The translations under genes were made by a program, and so were the position numbers. Shown here one piece after another: positions 24,508-33,259 of a stretch of 64,000 nt of DNA. The stretch is from CALLPQ01 sp039819545 (GTDB taxonomy: Bacteria; Pseudomonadota; Alphaproteobacteria; Caulobacterales; Parvularculaceae), in contig JBCBRS010000004.1 in NCBI GenBank assembly GCA_039819545.1, positions 155,592 to 219,591 of the forward strand. Direction: 5' to 3'. The notes below the pieces were generated by a model, which saw only the letters and a program-made list of their open reading frames with translations, was not told the DNA's origin and did no database searches. Positions within the stretch are counted from its first letter, which is position 1, and every line of letters begins with the position of its first letter.

Positions 24508-25920
24508 TCACTCCAAGTCGTCATCGCCATCTTTGAAGCCAGCGGCGCGCTCTGCACTGGGGAAGAACAAAAAGGCGAGAAGGAGGATATAGCTTGCATA
24601 ATCCCAGCTCATCGCCAGGGCCCAGACGTCGGAAAAAATCTGGAAATTTTTCAGGACGGCGTCGCGCGGGGTGATCACTGACAGGCCGGGAATAATCTCT
24701 TTGTCCACAACGGCCTGGGTGCGCGAGATGCGTTTGGCGGGGGCCACTTCCGTTTTAGGCCAGAAAAGCGCCCGGAATATTTCCAGCCCGCGTTCGGGCG
24801 AGCGTTCAGCCGCTGACAGGAGTGGCTTGGGCGGTTTACGGCGTTTTTGCCGGGAGACCAGCTTGCCCAGCGCGCCCTTTACCTCTGTCGCATAGCGCTC
24901 AATGACAGCTGCCTGCAAATCGCCCCGGCGAGAATTCTCCGTACTGATGGGTTTTGGATTTGCCCGGTCAAAGCTATCAAGTTGCTGTGCCATAAAGGAT
25001 AGAAGGCGGTTGTCGCGGCGCCAGCGGTTCAGGGTGAGTGTGAAATCATCGAACGGTGCCTCAAACCCCCGTGTCCATGCGTCGTAATTATCAAAAGCAT
25101 TTTTGCTAAGCTGTTGCTTTAGACCCTCACCCGTCCGGGCACAGATGGTTGAAGAATAGGGGCTTAAGGCCCGCGGGGTTTCGGCGCTACCGCGTTCCTC
25201 ATCCACGATGGCAATGGCGGATGCCTCCAGCGTGGTAAGCCAGTCAGCAACACCGTCAATATAATCAGCCGCCGGACCGCGTCCGCGAATACCAGTCTGA
25301 CCGCCACTTTCCTGTTCCCGGCGCGCGGCGCGGCGCACATCGGTGATGGCGAGTTTCAGATCATCCAGAAACAGAAGATCATTTTGCCGATAGCTGACAA
25401 TACCGGTGCATTCGCGTTGCAGCCGGTTCAATTCATCCGTGTAGGTCAGGCGTACCGCGTCTACCCCGGCAATACCCACCACGCTGGTCCAGGTTGAAAC
25501 AAGGAAGAGGATCATCGCCAGAATGGGGATCACGACAAAAAGTTTGACGAGCCGCTCCAGAAAGAAAAGCCCATCGGGCACGAGCCCCGACCGCCCCTCC
25601 AGCGCGCGAAACCAGTCGCGGTTGCGCACAAGCTCCGCCCCGCCGACCCAGATGGCAACCGTGACGAAAAAGACAAACATGCCAAAGGCTGGCGGCAGGA
25701 CAGCGTTGCGAAAAAGGTCTTCGTTTTCCTGGCTCGTGATCAGGCCAAACCCGATGGCCGAACTGATCGAACTGAAACAGGCAGAGGTAACGGCGACAAC
25801 GATAAAGAGCCGATTAAAAAGCGATGAGCCGCGCAATTGCCGCGCGGTCAGAATGAAATAGGTCATCGTCCCGATCAGGATTAAAATGCCCGTCGCCGCG
25901 GTCAGAAGACCCACATTCAT
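24508..25920 (-). CDS. Unknown multi-helix membrane protein
   Basis: A 470-residue protein with four N-terminal hydrophobic helices (about residues 4-24, 38-60, 76-97 and 127-152). A long polar region follows (about 155-435) containing charged helices and two cysteines (RECTG and TICAR). A C-terminal hydrophobic helix (about 440-458) precedes an acidic tail. The family is not recognised. It lies about 150 bp upstream of the gene at 22885-24354 on the same strand; both combine several membrane helices with a large soluble part. Confidence 0.75.
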   Translation of the reverse strand: MNVGLLTAATGILILIGTMTYFILTARQLRGSSLFNRLFIVVAVTSACFSSISSAIGFGLITSQENEDLFRNAVLPPAFGMFVFFVTVAIWVGGAELVRNRDWFRALEGRSGLVPDGLFFLERLVKLFVVIPILAMILFLVSTWTSVVGIAGVDAVRLTYTDELNRLQRECTGIVSYRQNDLLFLDDLKLAITDVRRAARREQESGGQTGIRGRGPAADYIDGVADWLTTLEASAIAIVDEERGSAETPRALSPYSSTICARTGEGLKQQLSKNAFDNYDAWTRGFEAPFDDFTLTLNRWRRDNRLLSFMAQQLDSFDRANPKPISTENSRRGDLQAAVIERYATEVKGALGKLVSRQKRRKPPKPLLSAAERSPERGLEIFRALFWPKTEVAPAKRISRTQAVVDKEIIPGLSVITPRDAVLKNFQIFSDVWALAMSWDYASYILLLAFLFFPSAERAAGFKDGDDDLE

Positions 25921-26037
25921 CGCTTTCCCCGCACGATACAGAACACCTCAATGTTCCAGCCCTGCGGATACTCTAGCACGCCATTGGGGAATGAAAAGAG
26001 CAGCGATCAACGCTGATGATGGGCGCCCTGACCAAGG

Positions 26038-26991
26038 CTATTGGCTGAAAACCGCGTCATCACTATCCAGCTGCCGACTACGCTGCGCCGTTGATTGCGT
26101 TGCCTGTTCGTGCAGCCAGCGGAAAAAGGTACGCACAGCCTTGTTGTCGCGTTTGGACCGTGGGCAGACGATATAATAGGCAAAATCCGTCGGTGTCTCC
26201 ATATCAAACGGGATCACCAGACGCGCCGCTTCCAGGTCTGCGAGCGCCAGAGAGGCCTTGGCCAACGCAATGCCCTTGCCCGCAACGGCCGCCTCAATCA
26301 CGAGGCTTGATTGATTGAAAGTAGGCCCCCGTCTGCAGTCCACATCGCGCACGCCCGCCGCCTTGAGCCACATGGACCAGTCAGGACAGCTTTCGTCGCG
26401 GTCGGTACTGCCATCATGCAGCAAGGTGTGGTGACAGATATCCGACGGCGATTTAAGCGCGTTTTCACCGGTCAGCAGTCGCGGGCTGCATACCGGGACA
26501 ATGGATTCTGACATGAGTTTTTCCACATGCAGCCCGGCATAGTTGCCGGCCCCATAGCGGATGGCAAGATCCACATCATCAACCGCGAAATCCACCACAT
26601 TCATGTCCGCCGACAGCCAAACCTCCACATCTTTATGGCGGTCGTGGAAGGCATCAAGACGTGGCACCAGCCACTTTGACGCAAGGGACGGCGCCACCGA
26701 GATGGCAAGCCGCCCGCTATTGGCGCGTTGGCCCAATATCTCCGCCGCGTCGGCAAGCCGGGCAAAGGCCTCGCGCAAAGCTGGCAAGCTCGCCTGCGCC
26801 TCATCGGTGAGCAGCATGCCCCGTTTCTGGCGCCGGATAATCTGATTGCCCAGATAATCTTCCAGCGCCTTGATCTGTTGGCTCACCGCGCCGGGGGTGA
26901 CGTTCAATTCTTCCGCAGCTTTAGAAAAACTGAGATTGCGAGCGACGGATTCGAAGACACGGAGGGAATTTAGAGGGGGGAGCGGGCGCAT
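26038..26991 (-). CDS. LysR-family transcriptional regulator (GcvA-like)
   Basis: The 317-residue regulator has an N-terminal winged helix-turn-helix (about 6-65: LNSLRVFESVARNLSFSKAA and VTPGAVSQQIKALED) and a type-2 periplasmic-binding-protein-like effector domain. The opening MRPLPPLNSLRVFE is typical of the GcvA subgroup. It faces the sulfate-assimilation operon across a 283-bp divergent region, so control of that operon is plausible but unproven; GcvA-type proteins control many different neighbours. Confidence 0.93.
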   Translation of the reverse strand: MRPLPPLNSLRVFESVARNLSFSKAAEELNVTPGAVSQQIKALEDYLGNQIIRRQKRGMLLTDEAQASLPALREAFARLADAAEILGQRANSGRLAISVAPSLASKWLVPRLDAFHDRHKDVEVWLSADMNVVDFAVDDVDLAIRYGAGNYAGLHVEKLMSESIVPVCSPRLLTGENALKSPSDICHHTLLHDGSTDRDESCPDWSMWLKAAGVRDVDCRRGPTFNQSSLVIEAAVAGKGIALAKASLALADLEAARLVIPFDMETPTDFAYYIVCPRSKRDNKAVRTFFRWLHEQATQSTAQRSRQLDSDDAVFSQ

Positions 26992-27240
26992 TGGCTATAG
27001 CTTTCCTGATGATCGTCTGCCTTTGCCCGCGAATTCGGCAAGTTTCAAGCCCCGATGGTAGTCTCGGAATGGCTTGAGGATTACACAGTGTCGTGATTGA
27101 GGCCATCTGAGGTTCCAAAACGGAGAAAATACGGACATTACCGATAGAAAAACTAAATAGAACCTGATGAAACATCGTTTCTCATATGGGGTCACACGCC
27201 ATAAATCACGCAGAGTACGCGTTTGAGCGACATCTCGAAC

Positions 27241-27253
27241 TTAGAATTTCTAA
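27241..27253. promoter_or_regulatory. Palindrome upstream of cysG (operator candidate)
   Basis: TTAGAA-T-TTCTAA is a perfect 6+1+6 inverted repeat 21 bp upstream of the cysG start, within the 283-bp region shared with the divergent LysR gene. Its size and position suit a regulator-binding site or the edge of a promoter. It lacks the T-N11-A LysR spacing, so a different regulator may be involved. The rest of 26992-27274 shows nothing else recognisable. Confidence 0.35.
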
Positions 27254-27274
27254 CTTAACGATTGCGCCTGTCCG

Positions 27275-28744
27275 ATGCAAAACTATCCCTTGTTCATCAA
27301 CCTGCGCCAACGCCGCGTGACCCTTGTGGGTGGCGGCGAATTGGCGTTACGCAAGGCCCGGCTACTGCGGTCAGCCGAGGCGACGCTGCACCTTATGGCA
27401 CCGGACTTTGAGCCCGGTCTGTGCCGCGAATTGGCTAATGATATTGCCGCTGGCACCGTGGTGCTGCACCAGCGGCACCCGCGCGCAGGGGATTTCGTCA
27501 GCCAACCCATTGCGGTCGTTGCGCTGGAAGATCGCGCCGAGCAGGAAAAGGCGGCCCGCCTCGCCAAAGCGGACGGTGCACTCGTCAATGTTGTCGATGC
27601 CCCGGACTTGTGTGACTTCACCACCCCGTCAATTATTGATCGCGGCGACGTGGTCGTCGCCATTTCCACCAATGGCGTCGCGCCGGTCTATGGACGCATG
27701 CTGCGGGAGAAAATCGAGGCCATGTTACCCCGGCGGCTGGATGCGCTGATCCAGTTTGCGGCCCATTTTCGGGACAGTGTCCGCAGCCGGTTTGGCAGCG
27801 AGACCCGCCGGTTCTGGGAGCGGTTTTTTGATGGGCCAATTGCCGGACGCGTTCTGGCCGGTGATGATCATGGCGCCGTCGAAGACATGCTGCAGGCCGT
27901 CAAAACGGATGTCGCCGACGGCGCCGGGCCTGGCGAAAACATCGATAGGCGCTTGGGCGTTGTTCATATCGTTGGCGCGGGCCCCGGTGATCCTGACCTT
28001 TTAACCCTGCGAGCCCACCGTCTTTTGCAAACAGCAGACGTCCTGGTGCACGACCGGCTGGTGAGTGATGAAATCCTCAACCTCGCGCGGCGTGATGCGG
28101 ACAGGATTTTTGTGGGCAAGGAAAAGGCCAATCACGCGGTCCCGCAAGAACAAATCCATATACTGATGATTGAGCTTGCCCGCGCTGGCAAAACAGTCGT
28201 GCGCCTAAAGGGCGGCGACCCGTTTATCTTTGGCCGCGGCGGGGAGGAGCTTGACGCACTGCGCGCGGCGAATATCCCCGCCTTTGTAACGCCCGGGATC
28301 ACGGCAGCCACCGGGTGCGCCGCCGCCGCCGGGATGGCGCTAACCCACCGCGACCATGCCCAGATGCTGACCTTTGTCACGGGTCACGGGCGCGCGGACG
28401 CAGACCCCGACATTAACTGGCGCGCACTTTCAGACCTTCAGCACACGCTGGTCATCTATATGGGCGTAAGTAAGGCTGGCCGTATTGCGCACAATTTGAT
28501 CGACCATGGCACGCGGCCGGAAACGCCAGTGGCAATCATCGAAAATGGATCCCGCCCTGAGGAAATCATCGCGCGCGGCTCCCTCGCCACGATCACTGAG
28601 ACAGTAGCCGCAGCAGGTCTCAAAGGTCCCGCCATTCTTGTGGTGGGCTCTGTCGCTACGCTGGCCGACGGCGCTGTACGCACTATCGCGACACAAGACG
28701 GCAACGAACACTCCTCTTGTGAACCAATGAGGCTCTCCGCATGA
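27275..28744 (+). CDS. cysG: Siroheme synthase CysG (dehydrogenase/chelatase plus uroporphyrinogen-III methyltransferase)
   Basis: This trifunctional enzyme makes siroheme, the cofactor of the sulfite reductase encoded two genes later. The N-terminal NAD-binding part (RRVTLVGGGELALRKARLL, residues 14-32) and dimerisation/chelatase part run to about 210. The SAM methyltransferase part begins at about 230 with VHIVGAGPGDPDLLTLRA and includes the VRLKGGDPFIFGRGGEE active-site loop. The 489-residue length is normal for CysG. The stop overlaps the following DUF2849 start (ATGA), so translation is coupled. Confidence 0.97.
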   Translation: MQNYPLFINLRQRRVTLVGGGELALRKARLLRSAEATLHLMAPDFEPGLCRELANDIAAGTVVLHQRHPRAGDFVSQPIAVVALEDRAEQEKAARLAKADGALVNVVDAPDLCDFTTPSIIDRGDVVVAISTNGVAPVYGRMLREKIEAMLPRRLDALIQFAAHFRDSVRSRFGSETRRFWERFFDGPIAGRVLAGDDHGAVEDMLQAVKTDVADGAGPGENIDRRLGVVHIVGAGPGDPDLLTLRAHRLLQTADVLVHDRLVSDEILNLARRDADRIFVGKEKANHAVPQEQIHILMIELARAGKTVVRLKGGDPFIFGRGGEELDALRAANIPAFVTPGITAATGCAAAAGMALTHRDHAQMLTFVTGHGRADADPDINWRALSDLQHTLVIYMGVSKAGRIAHNLIDHGTRPETPVAIIENGSRPEEIIARGSLATITETVAAAGLKGPAILVVGSVATLADGAVRTIATQDGNEHSSCEPMRLSA

Positions 28745-29022
28745 AGATTATCACAGGAAACCACCTCCACCATGGCCGGGTCCTTTATCTCGGGCCGGAA
28801 GGACGCTGGGTCGAAGCCATTCAGGACGCGCAAGCGTTTGAAAATGATGCCGCTGATGCGGTTTTACAAACGGCGCAAGCGCGCGTCACCGAGATTGCTG
28901 ATCTTTACCTCATTGATGTGACCGATGGGCAGCCCAGTGGCCGCGACGCCCTAAAGGAAACAATCCGCAGTGCGGGACCCACCATCCGCCATGACCTCGG
29001 CAAACAGGCCGCTAATCCGTAG
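28741..29022 (+). CDS. DUF2849 domain protein
   Basis: A 93-residue protein of the DUF2849 family, which in alphaproteobacteria almost always lies between cysG and the sulfite reductase gene. It has no catalytic motifs that I can see. It is soluble, acidic and joined to cysG by a 4-bp overlap. A role in sulfite reductase assembly or siroheme delivery is inferred from this conserved context only. Confidence 0.9.
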   Translation: MKIITGNHLHHGRVLYLGPEGRWVEAIQDAQAFENDAADAVLQTAQARVTEIADLYLIDVTDGQPSGRDALKETIRSAGPTIRHDLGKQAANP

Positions 29023-29062
29023 CCCCCTATCTCTATCATCACGCCCAATAAAGGCAGGCTTC

Positions 29063-30727
29063 ATGTACAGATATGATGAATTTGACGCCCAGATGGTTCG
29101 CGAACGCGTTGCCCAGTTTCGCGGCCAGGTCGCCCGCCGTCTAAACGGTGACCTGACCGAAGACCAGTTCAAACCCTTGCGGCTGATGAATGGTCTCTAC
29201 CTGCAATTGCACGCCTATATGCTGCGCGTTGCCATCCCCTACGGGACCTTGTCAGCCAAACAGCTGCGCAAGCTCGCCGAGCTGTCCGAAAAATATGACA
29301 AGGGGTATCTGCATTTTACCACCCGCCAGAATGTCCAGTTTAACTGGCCAGCCCTTGTCGATGTGCCGGACCTTTTGGAGGAGCTTGCCGAGGTGGAGAT
29401 GCACGCCATCCAGACCTCAGGCAACTGCATCCGCAATGTGACCACCGATCAATATGCCGGTGCCACCGCTGAAGAAGTGGATGACCCGCGCCACTGGTGC
29501 GAGCTTATTCGTCAGTGGTCGACCTTTCATCCGGAGTTTTCCTTTCTACCCCGAAAATTTAAGATTGCGGTCACCGCCAGCCCCCATGATCGCGCAGCAA
29601 TCCGCGTCCATGATATCGGTCTGCAGCTAGTGAATGATCCGGACGAAGGGCTGGGCTTTGCCGTCTTTGTGGGCGGCGGTCTTGGCCGCACGCCCTATGT
29701 GGGTCAGCAAATTCGTGATTTCTTACCGGCAGACAGACTGTTGGGGTATCTGGAGGCAATCCTGCGGGTTTATAACCTCGCTGGACGCCGCGATAACAAA
29801 TACAAGGCGCGTATAAAAATCCTCGTCAATGCTATGGGACTTGAGGATTTTCGCAAGGCGGTGGAAGAGGAATGGCAGAACCAGAAAGCCGAACGCCGCG
29901 TTGATGTGCCCACGGACGAAATAGAGCGGATCAGAGCATATTTTGCGCCGCCCTCATTTGAGCCGGGCCCCGGCCCCGCCGCGAATGAAAACCGCGTATT
30001 CACCGCCGATGAGGCGGCGCAGTTTGCGCAGTGGCGCGCGACCAATGTGATTGCGCACAAGGCGCCCGGTTTTGCCATTGCCAATATCTCCCTCAAACCC
30101 ATTGGCGGTATTCCGGGCGATGCCAGCGCGCAGCAGATGAAGGTGATTGCAGACCTTGCCGAGCGCTATGCGTTTGGGGAGATACGTGTCACCCATGAGC
30201 AAAATCTCTGCTTGCCCCATGTGCGCGAGGCCGATTTACCGGCGCTCTATGCGGGCCTGGCGGTGCATGATCTGAGTACGGCAAATCTTGGGCTAATCAG
30301 CGATATTATCGCTTGCCCCGGTCTTGATTATTGCAGTCTCGCCAATGCCCGCTCGATTCCCGTTGCCCAACGTCTGTCAGAGCGGTTTGCCACTTATGAT
30401 CAGCAGGCGGATCTTGGCGAGCTCAAGGTAAAAATTTCCGGCTGTATCAATGCCTGTGGCCATCACCATGTGGGACACATCGGCATTCTTGGCGTCGATA
30501 AAAAGGGTGAGGAGTTTTACCAAATTACCCTTGGCGGATCAGCCGCCGAAGACGCCGCCATCGGTGATATTGTCGGGCGCGGCCTCTCGTCGGCTGAGGT
30601 CACGGACGCGGTCGAAAAACTCGTCATCTTTTATCAAACCGAACGCCAGCGCGATGAGCGATTTATCGACACCTATCGCCGTCTTGGCGCCCCCCCGTTT
30701 AAGGAGGCTCTTTATGCCCAGGTTTAA
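29063..30727 (+). CDS. cysI: Assimilatory nitrite/sulfite reductase hemoprotein (CysI-type)
   Basis: The 554-residue enzyme reduces sulfite to sulfide with siroheme and a [4Fe-4S] cluster. The cluster ligands are visible as CPGLDYC (about residue 416) and GCINACGHH (about 456-464). The two ferredoxin-like substrate repeats contain FTTRQNVQF and VTHEQNLCLP. The ATG at 29063 is chosen because the conserved N-terminus (MYRYDEFDAQMVRERVAQ) starts there. No flavoprotein subunit (cysJ) is present, so a ferredoxin or other small donor is likely. The 3' end overlaps the DUF934 gene by 14 bp. Confidence 0.95.
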   Translation: MYRYDEFDAQMVRERVAQFRGQVARRLNGDLTEDQFKPLRLMNGLYLQLHAYMLRVAIPYGTLSAKQLRKLAELSEKYDKGYLHFTTRQNVQFNWPALVDVPDLLEELAEVEMHAIQTSGNCIRNVTTDQYAGATAEEVDDPRHWCELIRQWSTFHPEFSFLPRKFKIAVTASPHDRAAIRVHDIGLQLVNDPDEGLGFAVFVGGGLGRTPYVGQQIRDFLPADRLLGYLEAILRVYNLAGRRDNKYKARIKILVNAMGLEDFRKAVEEEWQNQKAERRVDVPTDEIERIRAYFAPPSFEPGPGPAANENRVFTADEAAQFAQWRATNVIAHKAPGFAIANISLKPIGGIPGDASAQQMKVIADLAERYAFGEIRVTHEQNLCLPHVREADLPALYAGLAVHDLSTANLGLISDIIACPGLDYCSLANARSIPVAQRLSERFATYDQQADLGELKVKISGCINACGHHHVGHIGILGVDKKGEEFYQITLGGSAAEDAAIGDIVGRGLSSAEVTDAVEKLVIFYQTERQRDERFIDTYRRLGAPPFKEALYAQV

Positions 30728-31211
30728 GATCACCAGCACCAGCCTCGCCCCCCTGGATCAAGACTGGGAAGAGATTGCGCTGACCGATGCGACAGAGGCG
30801 GCACCCTGTGCCATCACCGGTCGCCACGCGTTGGTTCTGACCAATGATATGGATGTGCGCGATTTACCGGCGGCCTATCTGACAGCTGGCGGGATCATTC
30901 TGTCATTCCCAAAATTTGGCGACGGGCGCGCCTATTCGCAGGCGCAATTGCTTCGTCAACGGCGCGGCTATACCGGCGTGTTGATCGCCCATGGTGATGT
31001 TCTGGCTGATCAGGTCCTCTTCATGCGTCGTTGCGGGTTTGATGCCATTGACCTTTCAACGCTGGCGTCAGGCGATACCGCAACGACGCCAGATGCCCTC
31101 ACCCCATTTGACCATGCCTTGACAGCTTTTAGTCATTTTTATCAGCCCGCCGCCGATGGCAGCGCGCCCGTGTGGGCAAGCCGGCATCGCGTCAACCATA
31201 AAGCGGCATAG
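30714..31211 (+). CDS. DUF934 family protein (sulfate-assimilation operon)
   Basis: The 165-residue protein belongs to DUF934, found in alpha- and betaproteobacterial sulfate assimilation operons between sulfite reductase and PAPS/APS reductase genes. The diagnostic block FPKFGDGRAYSQAQLLRQRRGY (read as two pieces) is centred near residue 75. Start ATG 30714 is preceded by AAGGAGG inside the end of cysI. A helper role in the reductase step is inferred from context; no biochemical function is known to me. Confidence 0.92.
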   Translation: MPRFKITSTSLAPLDQDWEEIALTDATEAAPCAITGRHALVLTNDMDVRDLPAAYLTAGGIILSFPKFGDGRAYSQAQLLRQRRGYTGVLIAHGDVLADQVLFMRRCGFDAIDLSTLASGDTATTPDALTPFDHALTAFSHFYQPAADGSAPVWASRHRVNHKAA

Positions 31212-31213
31212 TG

Positions 31214-31939
31214 ATGGCTACAGTTAATCTCGCCTCCCCTTTGGATGAGCCGACTTCGCTGGACGAACAGGCGCGTGCCCTGTGTGTGCAGTATAAGGAA
31301 CAATCGGCGCAAGACATACTAGCGGGTGCCTTGCGGGAGATATTCACCGGGCGCATCGCGCTCGTCTCCTCCTTCGGGGCTGAATCTGTTGTCCTCCTCC
31401 ATCTTGTGGGCTCAATTGATCCGTCTACGCCTGTTCTTTTTCTGAATACGGAAAAACACTTTGCGCAAACGTTGAGCTATCGCAAAAAACTGACCGCGAC
31501 GCTTGGTCTGACATCGGTAATCGATATTCACCCTGATGCGGCGGAAAAGACGGCGGAAGACCCGGACGGCACCTTGTGGCGCCACGACGCCGATGCGTGC
31601 TGTTCTTTGCGAAAAGTCCGTCCCCTGAAAAGCGCCCTTGATCCTTTCGATGCCTGGATTACCGGACGCAAGCAGTTTCATGGTGGGCAGCGCATAGAGC
31701 TGCCGGTGTTTGATGCGGCGGCGCCGCACATCAAGGTCAACCCGCTGGTCACGTGGACGCCCAGCGATGTGGCGGCCTATATCAAGACCCACGATCTGCC
31801 GACCCACCCGCTGGTGGCGCAGGGGTACCCGTCGATTGGATGCTGGCCATGCACCCACCCGGTGGCCGACGGTGACGAGGTGCGCGCCGGGCGGTGGCGG
31901 GGCGCAGCAAAAACCGAATGCGGGATCCACTCGCGGTAA
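31214..31939 (+). CDS. cysH: Phosphoadenylyl/adenylyl-sulfate reductase CysH
   Basis: CysH reduces activated sulfate to sulfite, supplying CysI. The PP-loop ATP-pyrophosphatase-type motif is SSFGAESVVLLHL (about 53-65). The iron-sulfur cysteines of the APS-reductase type are present (DACCSLRKVRPL and SIGCWPC, i.e. CC plus CxxC), and the C-terminal ECGIH is present. The CC/CxxC set argues for use of APS and an [4Fe-4S] cluster. ATG 31214 follows the DUF934 stop by a few bases; an adjacent GTG at 31211 is the only alternative. No sulfate adenylyltransferase gene follows. Confidence 0.94.
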   Translation: MATVNLASPLDEPTSLDEQARALCVQYKEQSAQDILAGALREIFTGRIALVSSFGAESVVLLHLVGSIDPSTPVLFLNTEKHFAQTLSYRKKLTATLGLTSVIDIHPDAAEKTAEDPDGTLWRHDADACCSLRKVRPLKSALDPFDAWITGRKQFHGGQRIELPVFDAAAPHIKVNPLVTWTPSDVAAYIKTHDLPTHPLVAQGYPSIGCWPCTHPVADGDEVRAGRWRGAAKTECGIHSR

Positions 31940-32049
31940 AAACAGGTGCACCGCAAAACGGGCGCTAGAAGAACGGGCGGCGGAAGAAGGGGTGGGCTAT
32001 GGCGCGGGGTTTGCTGGTTTTTTACCCCTTATTCCGCTAGGAGGACGCC

Positions 32050-32829
32050 ATGACTGAGGACCCGTCAGCCCCCAACCGGAGCGCCCCGCAGGCGTCCACG
32101 CCGGCCGATCATCGGGCGGGTGATCTTGTGGTGGTGAGCGAGGCCAAAACCCTCTGGCAGCGGATACAGGCCGGCATCGACGAGGCGCGCCGACGCACGC
32201 TCGGGGTGTTTTTGGACACCCTTGCCCAGCGCAAGGCCCGCCGGGACGAGGCCGCGTTCTCCATCGCGCTTATTGCGCTGTCCGCCAAGATGGCAAAGGC
32301 CGACGGGATCGTCACCGACGATGAAGTTGCCGCCTTTCGAGATTTCTTTAGCTATCCGCCCGAGCAGGATAGCAAAGTCCGCATGCTGTATCAGCTGGCG
32401 CAGCAGGATGTGGCCGGCTATGAGCATTATCTGACCCGGGTCGCCAAACTCTATGATGGCCAATGCCCGGTGCTCGAAGATGTCCTCGACTGCCTGTTTT
32501 ATGTGGCGATGGCTGACGGCGTGGCGCATCCTGCCGAGATACAATTTCTGGACCGGGCTGCGTCGATTTTTGATATGAAGCCCGTTGCCTATCGGCGCTT
32601 GAAGGCGCTCCATCTGGGGATTGGCGATGACGATCCGTGGCTGGTGCTGGGCCTGGAACCGGGCTTGACGCCGAAAGCCCTGAAAAAAGCCTACCATGCG
32701 CTGGTGAAGGAAAATCACCCCGATGCGCTGGTGGCACGCGGCGTGCCCATCGATCTGATTAAGATCGCCGAAAGCCGCATGGCAGCAATTAACACGGCCT
32801 ATGAAAAGATCCTTGCCGAAGCCACCTGA
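32050..32829 (+). CDS. TerB-like plus C-terminal J-domain protein (DjlA-like)
   Basis: The 259-residue soluble protein has a helical TerB-type domain (about 70-185; IALIALSAKMAKADGIVTDDE is typical of the metal-binding helix pair) and a C-terminal J-domain (about 196-258) with the HPD motif (KENHPDAL). The combination is that of DjlA-type Hsp70 co-chaperones but without the N-terminal membrane anchor; a basic N-terminal segment is present instead. ATG 32050 has AGGAGG nearby. It is separated from cysH by 110 bp. Confidence 0.9.
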   Translation: MTEDPSAPNRSAPQASTPADHRAGDLVVVSEAKTLWQRIQAGIDEARRRTLGVFLDTLAQRKARRDEAAFSIALIALSAKMAKADGIVTDDEVAAFRDFFSYPPEQDSKVRMLYQLAQQDVAGYEHYLTRVAKLYDGQCPVLEDVLDCLFYVAMADGVAHPAEIQFLDRAASIFDMKPVAYRRLKALHLGIGDDDPWLVLGLEPGLTPKALKKAYHALVKENHPDALVARGVPIDLIKIAESRMAAINTAYEKILAEAT

Positions 32830-32909
32830 ACGCGCGCATGGCATCACCCGGCGGGCTGTGCTATCCCCCCGGCGTTGCGTATGGGTTCAATCAATGAGGA
32901 AACACCACA

Positions 32910-33173
32910 ATGAAATATGTTGCCCTTGCCGCCGCCGGTATCGCCGGTCTTGCTTTCTGGGTTATGAGCGCGAATGCCAACGAAGAGTTTCTGGCGTCCT
33001 GTGAAGCGTATGTGGAAGCACATGGCTCGGATGTTGATTGCGAATGCCTGAACGAGGCGGCGCAGGCCGATCCGTCGCTGTATGAAGAATTTGCCAAAGT
33101 GGCGCAGCCTGAAGATGCAGAAAATATGTCAGAAGCAGCACAAGAAGTTGTTGCTCAATGTTCCGGTGAGTAA
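32910..33173 (+). CDS. Small exported acidic protein
   Basis: An 87-residue protein with a clear signal peptide (1 to about 24, ending SANA) and a short acidic mature part. The mature part contains four cysteines (SCEAY, DCEC, QCSG) that could form two disulfides. No family was recognised. It is followed by a strong intrinsic terminator, which supports it being an expressed gene. Confidence 0.75.
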   Translation: MKYVALAAAGIAGLAFWVMSANANEEFLASCEAYVEAHGSDVDCECLNEAAQADPSLYEEFAKVAQPEDAENMSEAAQEVVAQCSGE

Positions 33174-33226
33174 GTCTTCAATTGGGTAAGCTGGTCTCGG
33201 CTTTGAGCCGCATACAGATGATTTAG

Positions 33227-33259
33227 AAAAGAGCGCTGTTTCCCACGGCGCTCTTTTTT
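33227..33259 (+). terminator. Bidirectional intrinsic terminator
   Basis: A 10-bp perfect stem (AAAAGAGCGC / GCGCTCTTTT) with an 11-base loop and flanking A and T tracts. It lies between the convergent ends of the small exported-protein gene and the M23 peptidase gene and can serve both. Confidence 0.88.
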
